DNA of 41,982 bases, from the NCBI RefSeq assembly GCF_009765875.1, contig NZ_LMUP01000006.1, positions 323,407 through 365,388 of the forward strand, written 5' to 3'. Shown here one piece after another: positions 24,167 through 31,938 of this stretch. Numbering within the stretch: the first letter of the stretch is position 1; each line of letters begins with the position of its first letter. The notes under the pieces are model-generated. The model was given only the letters and a program-made list of their open reading frames with translations. It was not told the DNA's origin and did no database searches. The position numbers and the translations under genes are program-made. The stretch comes from Pedobacter sp. L105. Its GTDB lineage: Bacteria; Bacteroidota; Bacteroidia; Sphingobacteriales; Sphingobacteriaceae.

Positions 24167-24943
24167 TTACCAGCTTCCGCTGCTACCACCACCACCAAAA
24201 CTACCACCGCCGAATCCACCGAACCCGCCGCCGCCGCTATCTCCGCTTCCGCCACCCCAGTTACTACCAGAAGATCCTCTGCCCAGGCCGCCGCCAAGTA
24301 ACATTCCCAGTAAGAAGCCATTGCCTGCGCCGCGGCCTCCTAAAACCTGGCTGCCACCGCTGCCGCCGCCTCTGCTAATAATGACCACAATAATAATGAT
24401 GATGACCAAAACGATAAATATAGCATTCCCATGATCCTGTTTGGCAACCTTAGGATTGTCATTTTTATATTCACCTTTCGCGTATTTGATCAGGGCAGTT
24501 GTGCCCGCATCTAATCCGCCATAATAATCTCCTGCTTTAAAAGAAGGCTTGATCTCATTTTCAATAACCCTTTTGGTAATGATATCTGGTATGGCCCCTT
24601 CCAGTCCGTAGCCGGTTTGAATAGAAATCTTACGGTCGCCCAGCGCTACCACGATCATGATTCCATTGTTCTTCTTGCCGCCGCCAACACCCCAGCTTCT
24701 GCCCAGGCCCAATGCATATTCATTGATATCGTATTCTCCAACACTTTTTAAAATAGCTATAGAGATCTGTGTGGAAGTAGAATCATCATAAGCAACCAAT
24801 TTGTTTTCCAGCTGCTGTTTCTGTGTTTCGGAAAGCGTACCCGTATAATCATTTACCAGGGTGCTGGGTTTAGCAGGATAGGTTTGCGCAAATCCGCTTA
24901 TATATAATAATGCAAGGAATAATGCTAAGATTAGTTTCTTCAT
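24167..24943 (-). CDS. TPM-domain protein, YgcG family, exported and membrane-anchored
   Basis: 258 residues. Signal peptide 1-19 (MKKLILALFLALLYISGFA), then a TPM domain (about 25-150: LVNDYTGTLSETQKQQLENKL, RSWGVGGGKKNNGIMIVVAL, DRKISIQTGYGLEGAIPDII), a transmembrane helix (AIFIVLVIIIIIVVII) and a Gly/Ser-rich tail of about 65 residues ending in GGGSSGSW. TPM domains are linked to phosphatase-like activity and photosystem repair in plants; the bacterial role is unclear. Gene order with lemA is widely conserved. The Gly-rich tail creates a spurious proline-rich frame on the other strand. Confidence 0.92.
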   Translation of the reverse strand: MKKLILALFLALLYISGFAQTYPAKPSTLVNDYTGTLSETQKQQLENKLVAYDDSTSTQISIAILKSVGEYDINEYALGLGRSWGVGGGKKNNGIMIVVALGDRKISIQTGYGLEGAIPDIITKRVIENEIKPSFKAGDYYGGLDAGTTALIKYAKGEYKNDNPKVAKQDHGNAIFIVLVIIIIIVVIISRGGGSGGSQVLGGRGAGNGFLLGMLLGGGLGRGSSGSNWGGGSGDSGGGGFGGFGGGSFGGGGSSGSW

Positions 24944-24949
24944 TTGTCC

Positions 24950-25393
24950 TTAGTTTGATTCCTTTTGGTCCATAAATATAATACTATTGGGCAGTTCATT
25001 AATATCGCCATCGCGGTGAGGGAAATAAATGGATAGTTTTTCACCGGTAAGTTTAATGCCTGCAATCAGTCCGTTTACAATACTGCCGCTGGCAAAATGA
25101 GCCTGCATAGCGATCTTTGTAGTTTCCCAAAAATCATCTGTAACTACCTTATGGATGCCCTTGTCACCAATAATCGCAAACTTACGGTCGCCATAAGCCA
25201 GATAGATCAATACATTGTGGTGCAATGATGTTTTATCCATACCCAGTTTATCAAAATAAGCAGTCGCCCGGTCAAAAGCTTCTCCTTTACAATGCTTTTC
25301 TACAGCAACTCTAATCTCGCCCGATGTAAGTTTCTCCGCATCAGCGATGGCGGTTGTAATCAGGTCTTGTTCGTGTTCATTCAGGAATGACAT
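24950..25393 (-). CDS. TPM-domain protein, cytosolic paralogue
   Basis: 147 residues with only the TPM domain: LNEHEQDLITTAIADAEKLT, SGEIRVAVEKHCKGEAFDRA, HHNVLIYLAYGDRKFAIIGD, then FWETTKIAMQAHFASGSIVN. No signal peptide is visible, unlike its neighbour, so one TPM domain seems placed on each side of the membrane. It starts 82 bp after lemA, with an imperfect hairpin in the gap, and ends 6 bp before the YgcG-type gene. Confidence 0.92.
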   Translation of the reverse strand: MSFLNEHEQDLITTAIADAEKLTSGEIRVAVEKHCKGEAFDRATAYFDKLGMDKTSLHHNVLIYLAYGDRKFAIIGDKGIHKVVTDDFWETTKIAMQAHFASGSIVNGLIAGIKLTGEKLSIYFPHRDGDINELPNSIIFMDQKESN

Positions 25394-25417
25394 ATAACAT
25401 TATAGATTAAACAGATA

Positions 25418-25458
25418 AAGGGTAATGTGTATTTTATTAAAAAACACAGATTACCCTT
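25418..25458. repeat. Imperfect hairpin between lemA and the first TPM gene
   Basis: AAGGGTAAT (25418-25426) pairs with ATTACCCTT (25450-25458), and an inner GTGT/ACAC pairing extends it across a small bulge. No U-run follows on the minus strand, so it may stabilise the lemA mRNA or reduce read-through rather than terminate. Confidence 0.5.
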
Positions 25459-25475
25459 AACTATTATACGGTGAA

Positions 25476-26057
25476 TTAAAATTGTACTTTTGGTGCATTC
25501 TCCGCACCTGCGTCAGCCTGGAAGCCCGCTTTTTGCTTAAAGCCAAACATTCCGGCAGTCAGGTTATTGGGGAAAGATCTTACTTTAATATTGTAATCCT
25601 GAACTGCGTCGTTAAAATCTTTACGGGCAACGGCAATCCTGTTTTCTGTTCCTTCCAGTTGTACAGAAAGGTCGCTGAACTGTTGGGTAGCCTTTAATTC
25701 AGGATAATTTTCTGTAAGTACCATCAGTTTACCTAAAGCCTGGCTTACCTGACCTTGCGCAGCCTGAAATTTCTCCAGCTTTTCTGGTGTAAGGTCATCC
25801 GCACTTACCTTAACCTGTGTAGCCTTTGCACGTGCGTCAACTACAGCCGTCAATGTACTTTGTTCAAATTTCGCTGCACCTTTTACAGTGCTTACCAGAT
25901 TAGGTATCAAATCAGAACGGCGTTGGTATTGGGTTTCTACCTGGTTCCACTTAGTTTTTACATTTTCATCAAGCTGAACCATTGAATTATAGCCACAACT
26001 GCTAAGCAGGGTAGTGAAGAACAAGGCTGCAATTATTCCTAGTACTGTCTTTTTCAT
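25476..26057 (-). CDS. lemA: LemA family lipoprotein
   Basis: 193 residues from the ATG at 26057. I chose this start because it gives a proper lipoprotein signal (MKKTVLGIIAALFFTTLLSSC, lipobox LSSC); the frame is open 13 codons further upstream. The body is a helical LemA bundle with the hallmark KTKWNQVETQYQRRSDLIPN and LVSTVKGAAKFEQSTLTAV, then ENRIAVARKDFNDAVQDYN and FPNNLTAGMFGF. LemA proteins are membrane-anchored helical bundles of unknown biochemical role, often encoded with TPM proteins, as here. First gene of a five-gene minus-strand run. Confidence 0.93.
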   Translation of the reverse strand: MKKTVLGIIAALFFTTLLSSCGYNSMVQLDENVKTKWNQVETQYQRRSDLIPNLVSTVKGAAKFEQSTLTAVVDARAKATQVKVSADDLTPEKLEKFQAAQGQVSQALGKLMVLTENYPELKATQQFSDLSVQLEGTENRIAVARKDFNDAVQDYNIKVRSFPNNLTAGMFGFKQKAGFQADAGAENAPKVQF

Positions 26058-26402
26058 TTTTATGAGTTTTGGTTTAACCAATGTTAATTTACACAATAGG
26101 ACTCAATTTCCATACCCATGTTCTTATTCAAGAACAAAAACTGACAGGATCAGGTTAAATATAAAATAAACGCTTGTTTATTTCTGTAAAGTGGACTTTT
26201 TGACAGGGTAGTTGAAAATTTAAATATAATTTAAAAGTTTCTGTTAAAACCCAAATTGGGGACTGATCAATAAAAGCTTCATTTTATTTTAATTTTTTAA
26301 AAAATTGTGTGTTTGTAACAAAAATAATATATTTAGAATGTATAGCGGTAAACGCCTTATTAACACCTGAAATTTATTTATCTAATTTACTAAAACTCTC
26401 GT
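26058..26402. promoter_or_regulatory. Divergent regulatory region between lemA and porin gene
   Basis: AT-rich 345 bp without a gene. It holds a perfect inverted repeat AAATAAAC-GCTT-GTTTATTT (26164-26183), two direct TGACAGG copies flanking it (near 26141 and 26201), and a TATATTTAG near-match to the -7 element about 70 bp before the porin ATG. It probably contains promoters for both genes. Confidence 0.4.
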
Positions 26403-27938
26403 ATGATTAAAAATCTACCCTCTCCATTTTGTGCTGTCCTGTTGTTATTAACCTGCTTTTGCGCGTTTAATGCTTCTGCCCAGCTTTCTTTTACCGGACA
26501 GCTGCGCGACAGGGCGGAACTCCGCGACGGTTATGGTACTTTAGAGTCCAGCGCCAATAAAAATGCTGCATTTATCTCACAGCGAACAAGGCTTATCCTG
26601 GATTACAAAAACAGCAGGCTTATTTTTCATACGTCTATTCAGGATGTGAGGTTATGGGGCCAGGATGCGTCAACAATCAGCAATGCCGACGGAAGCCGTT
26701 TAGGTGTTCATGAAGCCTGGGCAGAACTGATCCTTTCTAATAAAAAAGATACTTCATTCAAAAAATCACCTTTTGATTATTTTGCCGTAAAAATTGGTCG
26801 CCAGGAACTGGTATATGATGACGAACGTTTGCTGGGTAATGCCGACTGGCTGCAGCAGGGCAGAAGACACGATGCCGTTGTTTTTAAGCTAATAGAGAAA
26901 GGCTGGCAGGTAGATCTTGGCGGTGCTTTTAACCAAAATTCTGATGCCATCAATTACAATGGTACCTATTACACACCGGCCAACATTCCTGCAACGATAA
27001 AAGACAGTAAAGGAAACCTGGTGAACACCCCGGCTGGCTTTATACCATTTATAAACAGCGCAGGTGTCAGTGCAAAAAACGGAAGCCCTGCATTCCTCAA
27101 TATACCGGGTACCAATACCATTAACCAGGACTACAAAGCCATGCAATTTCTTTACATCGGTAAAAAGTTTGATAAAACCCTGGTATCGGCCTTGTTTCTA
27201 ACTGATCAGTTTGCAAAATACAAGCTGGATTCAGTAAAAAATACTGCTGGTACTGATGTTGGTTATGTATATGGAAGAAGGTTCAACATTCCGGGAGTGA
27301 ATTTGCGTTATACCACTGGATTGTTTATTAAACCTGTTTTTGGCGATCATGAACAATGGAATTTAAATGGAAGTTTTTATTACCAGGGCGGGCATGATAA
27401 AGATGGAAACAGCCTAAGTGCCTATTCATACACGGCATCGGTAAATTACAAAACTGCTGTGATGAGCTACATGGCAGGGTGGGATTACCTATCCGGAAAT
27501 AATTCATTTTCTACATCTACTACCAGTCACCGCTTTGATCCCTTATATGGAAGTCCTCATAGATTCTGGGGTACAATGGACTATTTTTATGCAACCAGTG
27601 GTTCACCAACAGGTGGTTTAAATAATCCATATCTTAAGGTTAAATTTACTTCAGTTAATAAAAGATTTACTACAGAGCTGGCCAACCATTATTTTTTCCT
27701 TGCTGATAATCAAAAAGACCTGACTGGTAATGCTGTAAGTAAATATTTGGGTACAGAGTTTGATTTAACCAATAGCTATAAACTGAACAAGTTTACCAAT
27801 GTAGATTTGGGTCTTTCGTATATGGCTGCCACCCATAGTATGGAATATGCCAAAGGTATCACACCGGGCACTGCCAGATTGAGCCCTTTTTGGGCTTACC
27901 TGCAATTAAACATTAAACCAGAATTTCTCAATAAATAG
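26403..27938 (+). CDS. Alginate-export-family outer membrane beta-barrel protein
   Basis: 511 residues with a signal peptide (about 1-26, ending NASAQ). The mature start LSFTGQLRDRAELRDGYGT, then ISQRTRLILDYKNSRLIFHT, the FDYFAVKIGRQELVYDDERLLG and NADWLQQGRRHDAVVFKL strings are typical of Alginate_exp proteins, followed by alternating amphipathic strands up to SPFWAYLQLNIKPEFLNK. It forms an outer-membrane channel; in this family alginate is only one of several substrates, and no polysaccharide genes are adjacent. It stands alone, with a terminator after it. Confidence 0.9.
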   Translation: MIKNLPSPFCAVLLLLTCFCAFNASAQLSFTGQLRDRAELRDGYGTLESSANKNAAFISQRTRLILDYKNSRLIFHTSIQDVRLWGQDASTISNADGSRLGVHEAWAELILSNKKDTSFKKSPFDYFAVKIGRQELVYDDERLLGNADWLQQGRRHDAVVFKLIEKGWQVDLGGAFNQNSDAINYNGTYYTPANIPATIKDSKGNLVNTPAGFIPFINSAGVSAKNGSPAFLNIPGTNTINQDYKAMQFLYIGKKFDKTLVSALFLTDQFAKYKLDSVKNTAGTDVGYVYGRRFNIPGVNLRYTTGLFIKPVFGDHEQWNLNGSFYYQGGHDKDGNSLSAYSYTASVNYKTAVMSYMAGWDYLSGNNSFSTSTTSHRFDPLYGSPHRFWGTMDYFYATSGSPTGGLNNPYLKVKFTSVNKRFTTELANHYFFLADNQKDLTGNAVSKYLGTEFDLTNSYKLNKFTNVDLGLSYMAATHSMEYAKGITPGTARLSPFWAYLQLNIKPEFLNK

Positions 27939-27965
27939 CAGGTTAAATGCTGTTATTGAAATAAT

Positions 27966-28016
27966 AAAACCATAAGTTCGTTTTAACGTCATTCTTATCA
28001 CTAAACTTATGGTTTT
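27966..28016 (+). terminator. Terminator after the porin gene
   Basis: Perfect 13-bp stem AAAACCATAAGTT (27966-27978) with AACTTATGGTTTT (28004-28016) around a 25-nt loop, ending in four T. Its right arm overlaps the furthest upstream ATG of the esterase gene, which supports the later start at 28030. Confidence 0.7.
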
Positions 28017-28029
28017 AAAATTTAAATCA

Positions 28030-29022
28030 ATGATCAGCTTCAGGCTGAAATATTTCATGATCCTATTGGCTGGAATGACCATCCTGGTAAGTCAGTCCTC
28101 TTACGCTCAATTCTCTTACCGGCCAGGAAGGCAAGGCAGACAGGAAAGGCGGGAAGATGCCGACGCATCAAATGGTTCTGATGAAATCCCGCTTTGGCGT
28201 GGCGTTCCTCCTGATGGTCCCGGGCCACGGGGAAGGGAAAGGGTTTCAGATAAAGGATCTTACACCCATATTTCTCAGGCCCGTTTAATTGTGCACAGGC
28301 CAAAACATCCAAACGGAATGGCTGTACTGATTATCAGTGGCGGAGGATATGCCCATATCGAAATAGGTAAGGAAAGTAATCCTGCTGCCGTTTGGCTGCA
28401 ATCGCAGGGAATAACTGCTTTTGAACTCATTTACAGATTACCCGGAGAAGGATGGGGAAGTACTGATGTGCCTTTCCAAGATGGACAGCGGGCAATGCGA
28501 CTGATTCGCAGTATGTCCGAAAGGTTCGGAATAGATTCTCATAAAGTAGGTATCATGGGATTTTCGGCCGGAGGTCATTTGGCTGCAATGACAGAAACTG
28601 AGCCTGATAAAGATTTATATCCTTCTACAGACAGGGCTGACCGTATTTCTGCCCGTCCTGATTTTGTGGCCCTTCTTTATCCGGTGATCACGATGCTTCC
28701 GCCATACAATACCACGCATTCGGAAAAAGAATTGATTGGAAAAAACCCCACTCGTTCAGAGCAAAAGGCCTATTCAGCACAATTGCTGGTTAATGAACAA
28801 ACACCGCCAACTTTCCTGGCACAGGCGGCCGATGATCCGATTTCAAATATCGAGAATAGCCGTTCGATGTACAGCGCACTGCAAAAATTTAATATACCTT
28901 CAGAGTTGCATGTTTTTCCTGCCGGAGGACATGGCTGGGGAATGGGCGCTCCGGGTTCACCGGAAAGTACATGGCCTGAGCTATTTAAAACCTGGGCAAA
29001 GAAAAATAGAATCTGGCAATAA
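28030..29022 (+). CDS. Secreted alpha/beta-hydrolase (acetyl esterase/xylan esterase-like)
   Basis: 330 residues from the ATG at 28030, giving a signal peptide (about 1-27, ending SSYAQ). An Arg/Gly-rich linker (RPGRQGRQERREDAD) precedes the hydrolase domain. Catalytic triad: serine in MGFSAGGHLAA, aspartate in QAADDPIS, histidine in PAGGHGWGMG. The oxyanion loop is SGGGYAHIEIGKE. Such proteins in Bacteroidota often remove acetyl groups from plant polysaccharides, which would fit the exported location, but the substrate here is not shown. An ATG 7 codons earlier lies in the terminator arm of the preceding gene and is less likely. Confidence 0.88.
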   Translation: MISFRLKYFMILLAGMTILVSQSSYAQFSYRPGRQGRQERREDADASNGSDEIPLWRGVPPDGPGPRGRERVSDKGSYTHISQARLIVHRPKHPNGMAVLIISGGGYAHIEIGKESNPAAVWLQSQGITAFELIYRLPGEGWGSTDVPFQDGQRAMRLIRSMSERFGIDSHKVGIMGFSAGGHLAAMTETEPDKDLYPSTDRADRISARPDFVALLYPVITMLPPYNTTHSEKELIGKNPTRSEQKAYSAQLLVNEQTPPTFLAQAADDPISNIENSRSMYSALQKFNIPSELHVFPAGGHGWGMGAPGSPESTWPELFKTWAKKNRIWQ

Positions 29023-29044
29023 GTGAGCTTATTTATACATACGC

Positions 29045-29070
29045 CCGGCATCTCATCTAAAAGATGCCGG
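29045..29070. terminator. Hairpin between convergent esterase and MFS genes
   Basis: CCGGCATCT (29045-29053) pairs with AGATGCCGG (29062-29070), with a weaker outer pairing. There is no clear T-run on either strand, so it may protect mRNA ends rather than act as a strong terminator. Confidence 0.5.
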
Positions 29071-29085
29071 ACGTGCGTATATCAA

Positions 29086-30231
29086 TTAATCTTTATGCTG
29101 TATGCCCGATGCTAACAAAGTGGTGCTAAAGCCTAATAAGGCGATCAATGCAAACGACCAGCGCAGGCTGGTAAGCTGGGCGATAAAACCAATCAAAGGC
29201 GGTCCTATCAGGAAACCCAGGAAACCCACTGTTGAAACCGCCGCGATGGCAACTCCTGGCGGCAGGGTTTTTGACTTTCCTGCAAGGGCAAGCACCAGTG
29301 GTACTACCGAAGAAACGCCGATACCCACCAGCAAAAAGCCTAATGTCGCAATGTAAATATTTGGAAAAATGATAGACAGCAACAAGCCCGTTGTACTGAT
29401 GATACCACTGCATTGCAATACCCGTTTCATTCCAAAACGGGTAACCAGACGGTCGGCAGTAAAGCGCCCGCCCGCCATAGTGCCCATAAATGCAATATAA
29501 CCTACTGTAGTTAAAGACGCTTGTACTGCAACTACCTTTTGAAAATATACACCACTCCAGTCAAATAATGTACCTTCTGTAATCAGGCTTGCAAAGGCAA
29601 TTAATCCCAGCTTAAGGATAGTTTTATCCGGTTTTGCAAAAAGGGGCTGTGTTTCATGAATGGCGTCTGCCGGCAACAGAAACTTCGAAAAAATGAAAAC
29701 TAATATCCAGCACAAGAAAGCAATAAAGAAAAAGTGAAGCCATACAGGACAGTTTAGTGCGATTGCGAGCGTTCCCAGGGCAACACCTGTAAATCCTGCC
29801 AGGCTCCATAGTCCATGGAAAGAAGCCATGATAGATCTTTTATAGAGCGCTTCTATGCCTACCGCCTGTGTATTCATCGCTATTTCAAATACATTGTTCA
29901 GGAAACCGAAAAGGAACAAAACAATTATTAATTGCCAGATATGCGAACTAAAGCCAATACAACAAAGGATGAACGGGAAAAGCACTGCCGCTATAACCAG
30001 CATTTTACGACTGCCATAGCGGGTCACCATCCAGCCCGAAACAGGCAGGCTGATCATTAAACCTACAGGAAGGGAAAATAATATGCTTCCCAATTCTGCA
30101 TTGTTTAAACTGAAATGTGCTTTCAGTTCATGAATGCGGCATGCCCAGCTGGAATAAGTAAGACCGGCAATGAAAAAAAAAGCACTGGCTGCTATGCGAA
30201 AGTTCCGTTTATTATCTTTCATCTTACGCAT
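29086..30231 (-). CDS. MFS transporter
   Basis: About 381 residues with 12 predicted membrane helices; major facilitator superfamily, closest in feel to the small YbjJ/FucP-like group. The A-loop signature between helices 2 and 3 is GWMVTRYGSRKMLV and its mirror in the second half is TADRLVTRFGMKRVLQ. GSILFSLPVGLMISLPVSG and FGFLNNVFEIAMNTQAV are conserved-looking. Start: an ATG at 30231 overlaps the HAD gene stop, and one at 30222 lies just after it; either fits. Last gene of the four-gene operon, so it may export the pathway product or import its substrate. Confidence 0.9.
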   Translation of the reverse strand: MRKMKDNKRNFRIAASAFFFIAGLTYSSWACRIHELKAHFSLNNAELGSILFSLPVGLMISLPVSGWMVTRYGSRKMLVIAAVLFPFILCCIGFSSHIWQLIIVLFLFGFLNNVFEIAMNTQAVGIEALYKRSIMASFHGLWSLAGFTGVALGTLAIALNCPVWLHFFFIAFLCWILVFIFSKFLLPADAIHETQPLFAKPDKTILKLGLIAFASLITEGTLFDWSGVYFQKVVAVQASLTTVGYIAFMGTMAGGRFTADRLVTRFGMKRVLQCSGIISTTGLLLSIIFPNIYIATLGFLLVGIGVSSVVPLVLALAGKSKTLPPGVAIAAVSTVGFLGFLIGPPLIGFIAQLTSLRWSFALIALLGFSTTLLASGIQHKD

Positions 30232-30898
30232 ACCATCCAAGATGCTCGCTTAAATCATTATAATCAATAATCTTGATGATTTTATTTAAGTGGGCGATCC
30301 GCTTATTTTCTATACCGATGAACTGAATGCCTAACTTTTTTGTTGCTTCATAATCCCAGTTTCCATCACCTATATAAACAATATCTGATAGTGCTGTTTC
30401 CTGCTGATGTTTTTCGTCCATCTTCCTGATGGTATGGGCGATAATATCATGTCTGGCCATCGCATCCTGTGCAAAAGATGCAGCCGCGCAGCCTTCAATA
30501 TTGATGCCGGCACAGCGCAGCTTAAACTGTGCCGATTCCCGCCATCCACCAGTAGCCAGTCCAACACTAATATGTTCTTGTTGATACAAGGTTTCGAGTG
30601 TTTTTCCTGCGCGGCTGATCTCCCGCATACAATCAGGCTGTTTTTGGTGCTCCTGTTCTAACAGTGAGCAAAAATGGCTGATAAATTTGTCTCTCTCTTC
30701 CTCAGTACAGGCCCGCCCCAAATTTTCTATAAACAACTGATTAATGATACCTGAATCAGTAGTATGTTCATAATGGCCGTAGTCTGTATTAAAATTCCTG
30801 AAGTTAAAAATATCTTCTATTGCCCGGGTAAAGCAATAATCATCAATCGTGGTGGTGTCGGTTAAAGTACCGTCTATATCAAATATAATATATTTCAT
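30224..30898 (-). CDS. HAD-superfamily phosphatase
   Basis: 224 residues. The nucleophile motif is FDIDGTLTDT with D7 and D9; the GLATGGWRESAQFKL segment holds motif II (threonine), a conserved lysine lies before it, and VYIGDGNWDYEATKKLG carries the motif IV acidic residues. The helical cap after motif I places it among subfamily I HAD enzymes (Gph-like). It most likely removes phosphate from a small sugar or amino-alcohol phosphate. It sits 17 bp after the dehydrogenase gene and overlaps the MFS gene. Confidence 0.9.
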   Translation of the reverse strand: MKYIIFDIDGTLTDTTTIDDYCFTRAIEDIFNFRNFNTDYGHYEHTTDSGIINQLFIENLGRACTEEERDKFISHFCSLLEQEHQKQPDCMREISRAGKTLETLYQQEHISVGLATGGWRESAQFKLRCAGINIEGCAAASFAQDAMARHDIIAHTIRKMDEKHQQETALSDIVYIGDGNWDYEATKKLGIQFIGIENKRIAHLNKIIKIIDYNDLSEHLGWYA

Positions 30899-30915
30899 AA
30901 TTTTTTTCTGTTAAA

Positions 30916-31938
30916 CTATAACGTGATCATTGACTTCAAACTGGAGATTACATTAGTCCGGCTTTTGGTTTCCAGGTTGCAACCCAGGTCTTTCAGCGCA
31001 TCACTAAAATCATCCAGGCTGTAGCTATTGGTGATGAGTTTTTCCAAACCAAGATCTCCGCTGTTGATCAGGTCAACCGCATGTTTAAACGTATCCTGGG
31101 AATCAATAGAACCGATGATAGAAATGCTGCGGTCGGCGATCTCCCTTGGATTGATCGTTTGCAGGTTATTTCGTAAACCCATCATTGATATTTTTCCTCC
31201 ATCTGCAATGGCCTGCATTGATTTTTCCAGCAGACTGCCTGTAGTATCTATGATCAGGTCATACTGATTTTTTTCCGGAATAAACTCAGTAGCTAGTTTC
31301 CAGCCTTTGGCTAATATATTTTGCTGTTCTATTAGTTTTATCCTGCTTTCCGAAGATTCATAGATTACCCCTTCTTTTATACCGTGTTCCTTAAGGGCGA
31401 TATAAAAAAGCAAACCTATAGGGCCTCCTCCCAATATTGCAGTGCGCATGAAGGGGCTAACGGCAAGTTTTTTTACAGCAGTAAGTACGCAGCTTAGTGG
31501 CTCTGACATCGCTCCCTGCTCAAAAGGTATATGATCCTTCAGCGGATAGATAAAACGGCTGGTGGTTTTAAATAATTTGGTAAATGTGCCATCAATAGAA
31601 ACACCGGCTTCAGTATTTGCTTTGGCTAAGCAATGGTTACGCAGTCCTTTTCTGCAGTGATCGCAATTGCCACAATAAAAAGTCGGGTCAATAATCACCC
31701 GGTCGCCTATCTGATGATTTTCAACATTGCTGCCTTTCGCTACAATTATCCCTGCAGATTCATGGCCGATAATGACTTGTGGACGGGCCATATACTCGCC
31801 TGAAATAATACTGAGATCTGTGCCGCAGATGCCTGTAGCACAGATTTCCACAATTACGTCGTCGGCGTGGTTGATAACTGGTTCTTCTCTTTCTTCTATC
31901 CTGATCTCCCAGGGTTTATGATATACGATTGCTTTCAT
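30916..31938 (-). CDS. Zinc-dependent medium-chain alcohol/polyol dehydrogenase
   Basis: 340 residues. Catalytic zinc ligands C38 (GICGTDLS), H59 and E60 (IIGHESAG); structural zinc cysteines C89, C92, C95 and C103 in the FYCGNCDHCRKGLRNHC loop; nucleotide fold AILGGGPIGLLFYIAL. It belongs with threonine dehydrogenase, sorbitol dehydrogenase and 2-deoxy-scyllo-inosamine dehydrogenase-like enzymes that oxidise a secondary alcohol to a ketone with NAD(P). The substrate is unknown. Its start overlaps the end of the aminotransferase gene by 23 bp, so the two are tightly coupled: ketone formation and transamination are likely linked steps. Confidence 0.92.
   Translation of the reverse strand: MKAIVYHKPWEIRIEEREEPVINHADDVIVEICATGICGTDLSIISGEYMARPQVIIGHESAGIIVAKGSNVENHQIGDRVIIDPTFYCGNCDHCRKGLRNHCLAKANTEAGVSIDGTFTKLFKTTSRFIYPLKDHIPFEQGAMSEPLSCVLTAVKKLAVSPFMRTAILGGGPIGLLFYIALKEHGIKEGVIYESSESRIKLIEQQNILAKGWKLATEFIPEKNQYDLIIDTTGSLLEKSMQAIADGGKISMMGLRNNLQTINPREIADRSISIIGSIDSQDTFKHAVDLINSGDLGLEKLITNSYSLDDFSDALKDLGCNLETKSRTNVISSLKSMITL

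Noticed and set aside
24072..24434. Plus-strand proline-rich frame of 120 codons
   Set aside because: It is antisense to the Gly/Ser-rich tail of the YgcG-type gene; GGN codons read as CCN on the other strand. No promoter or family signal.
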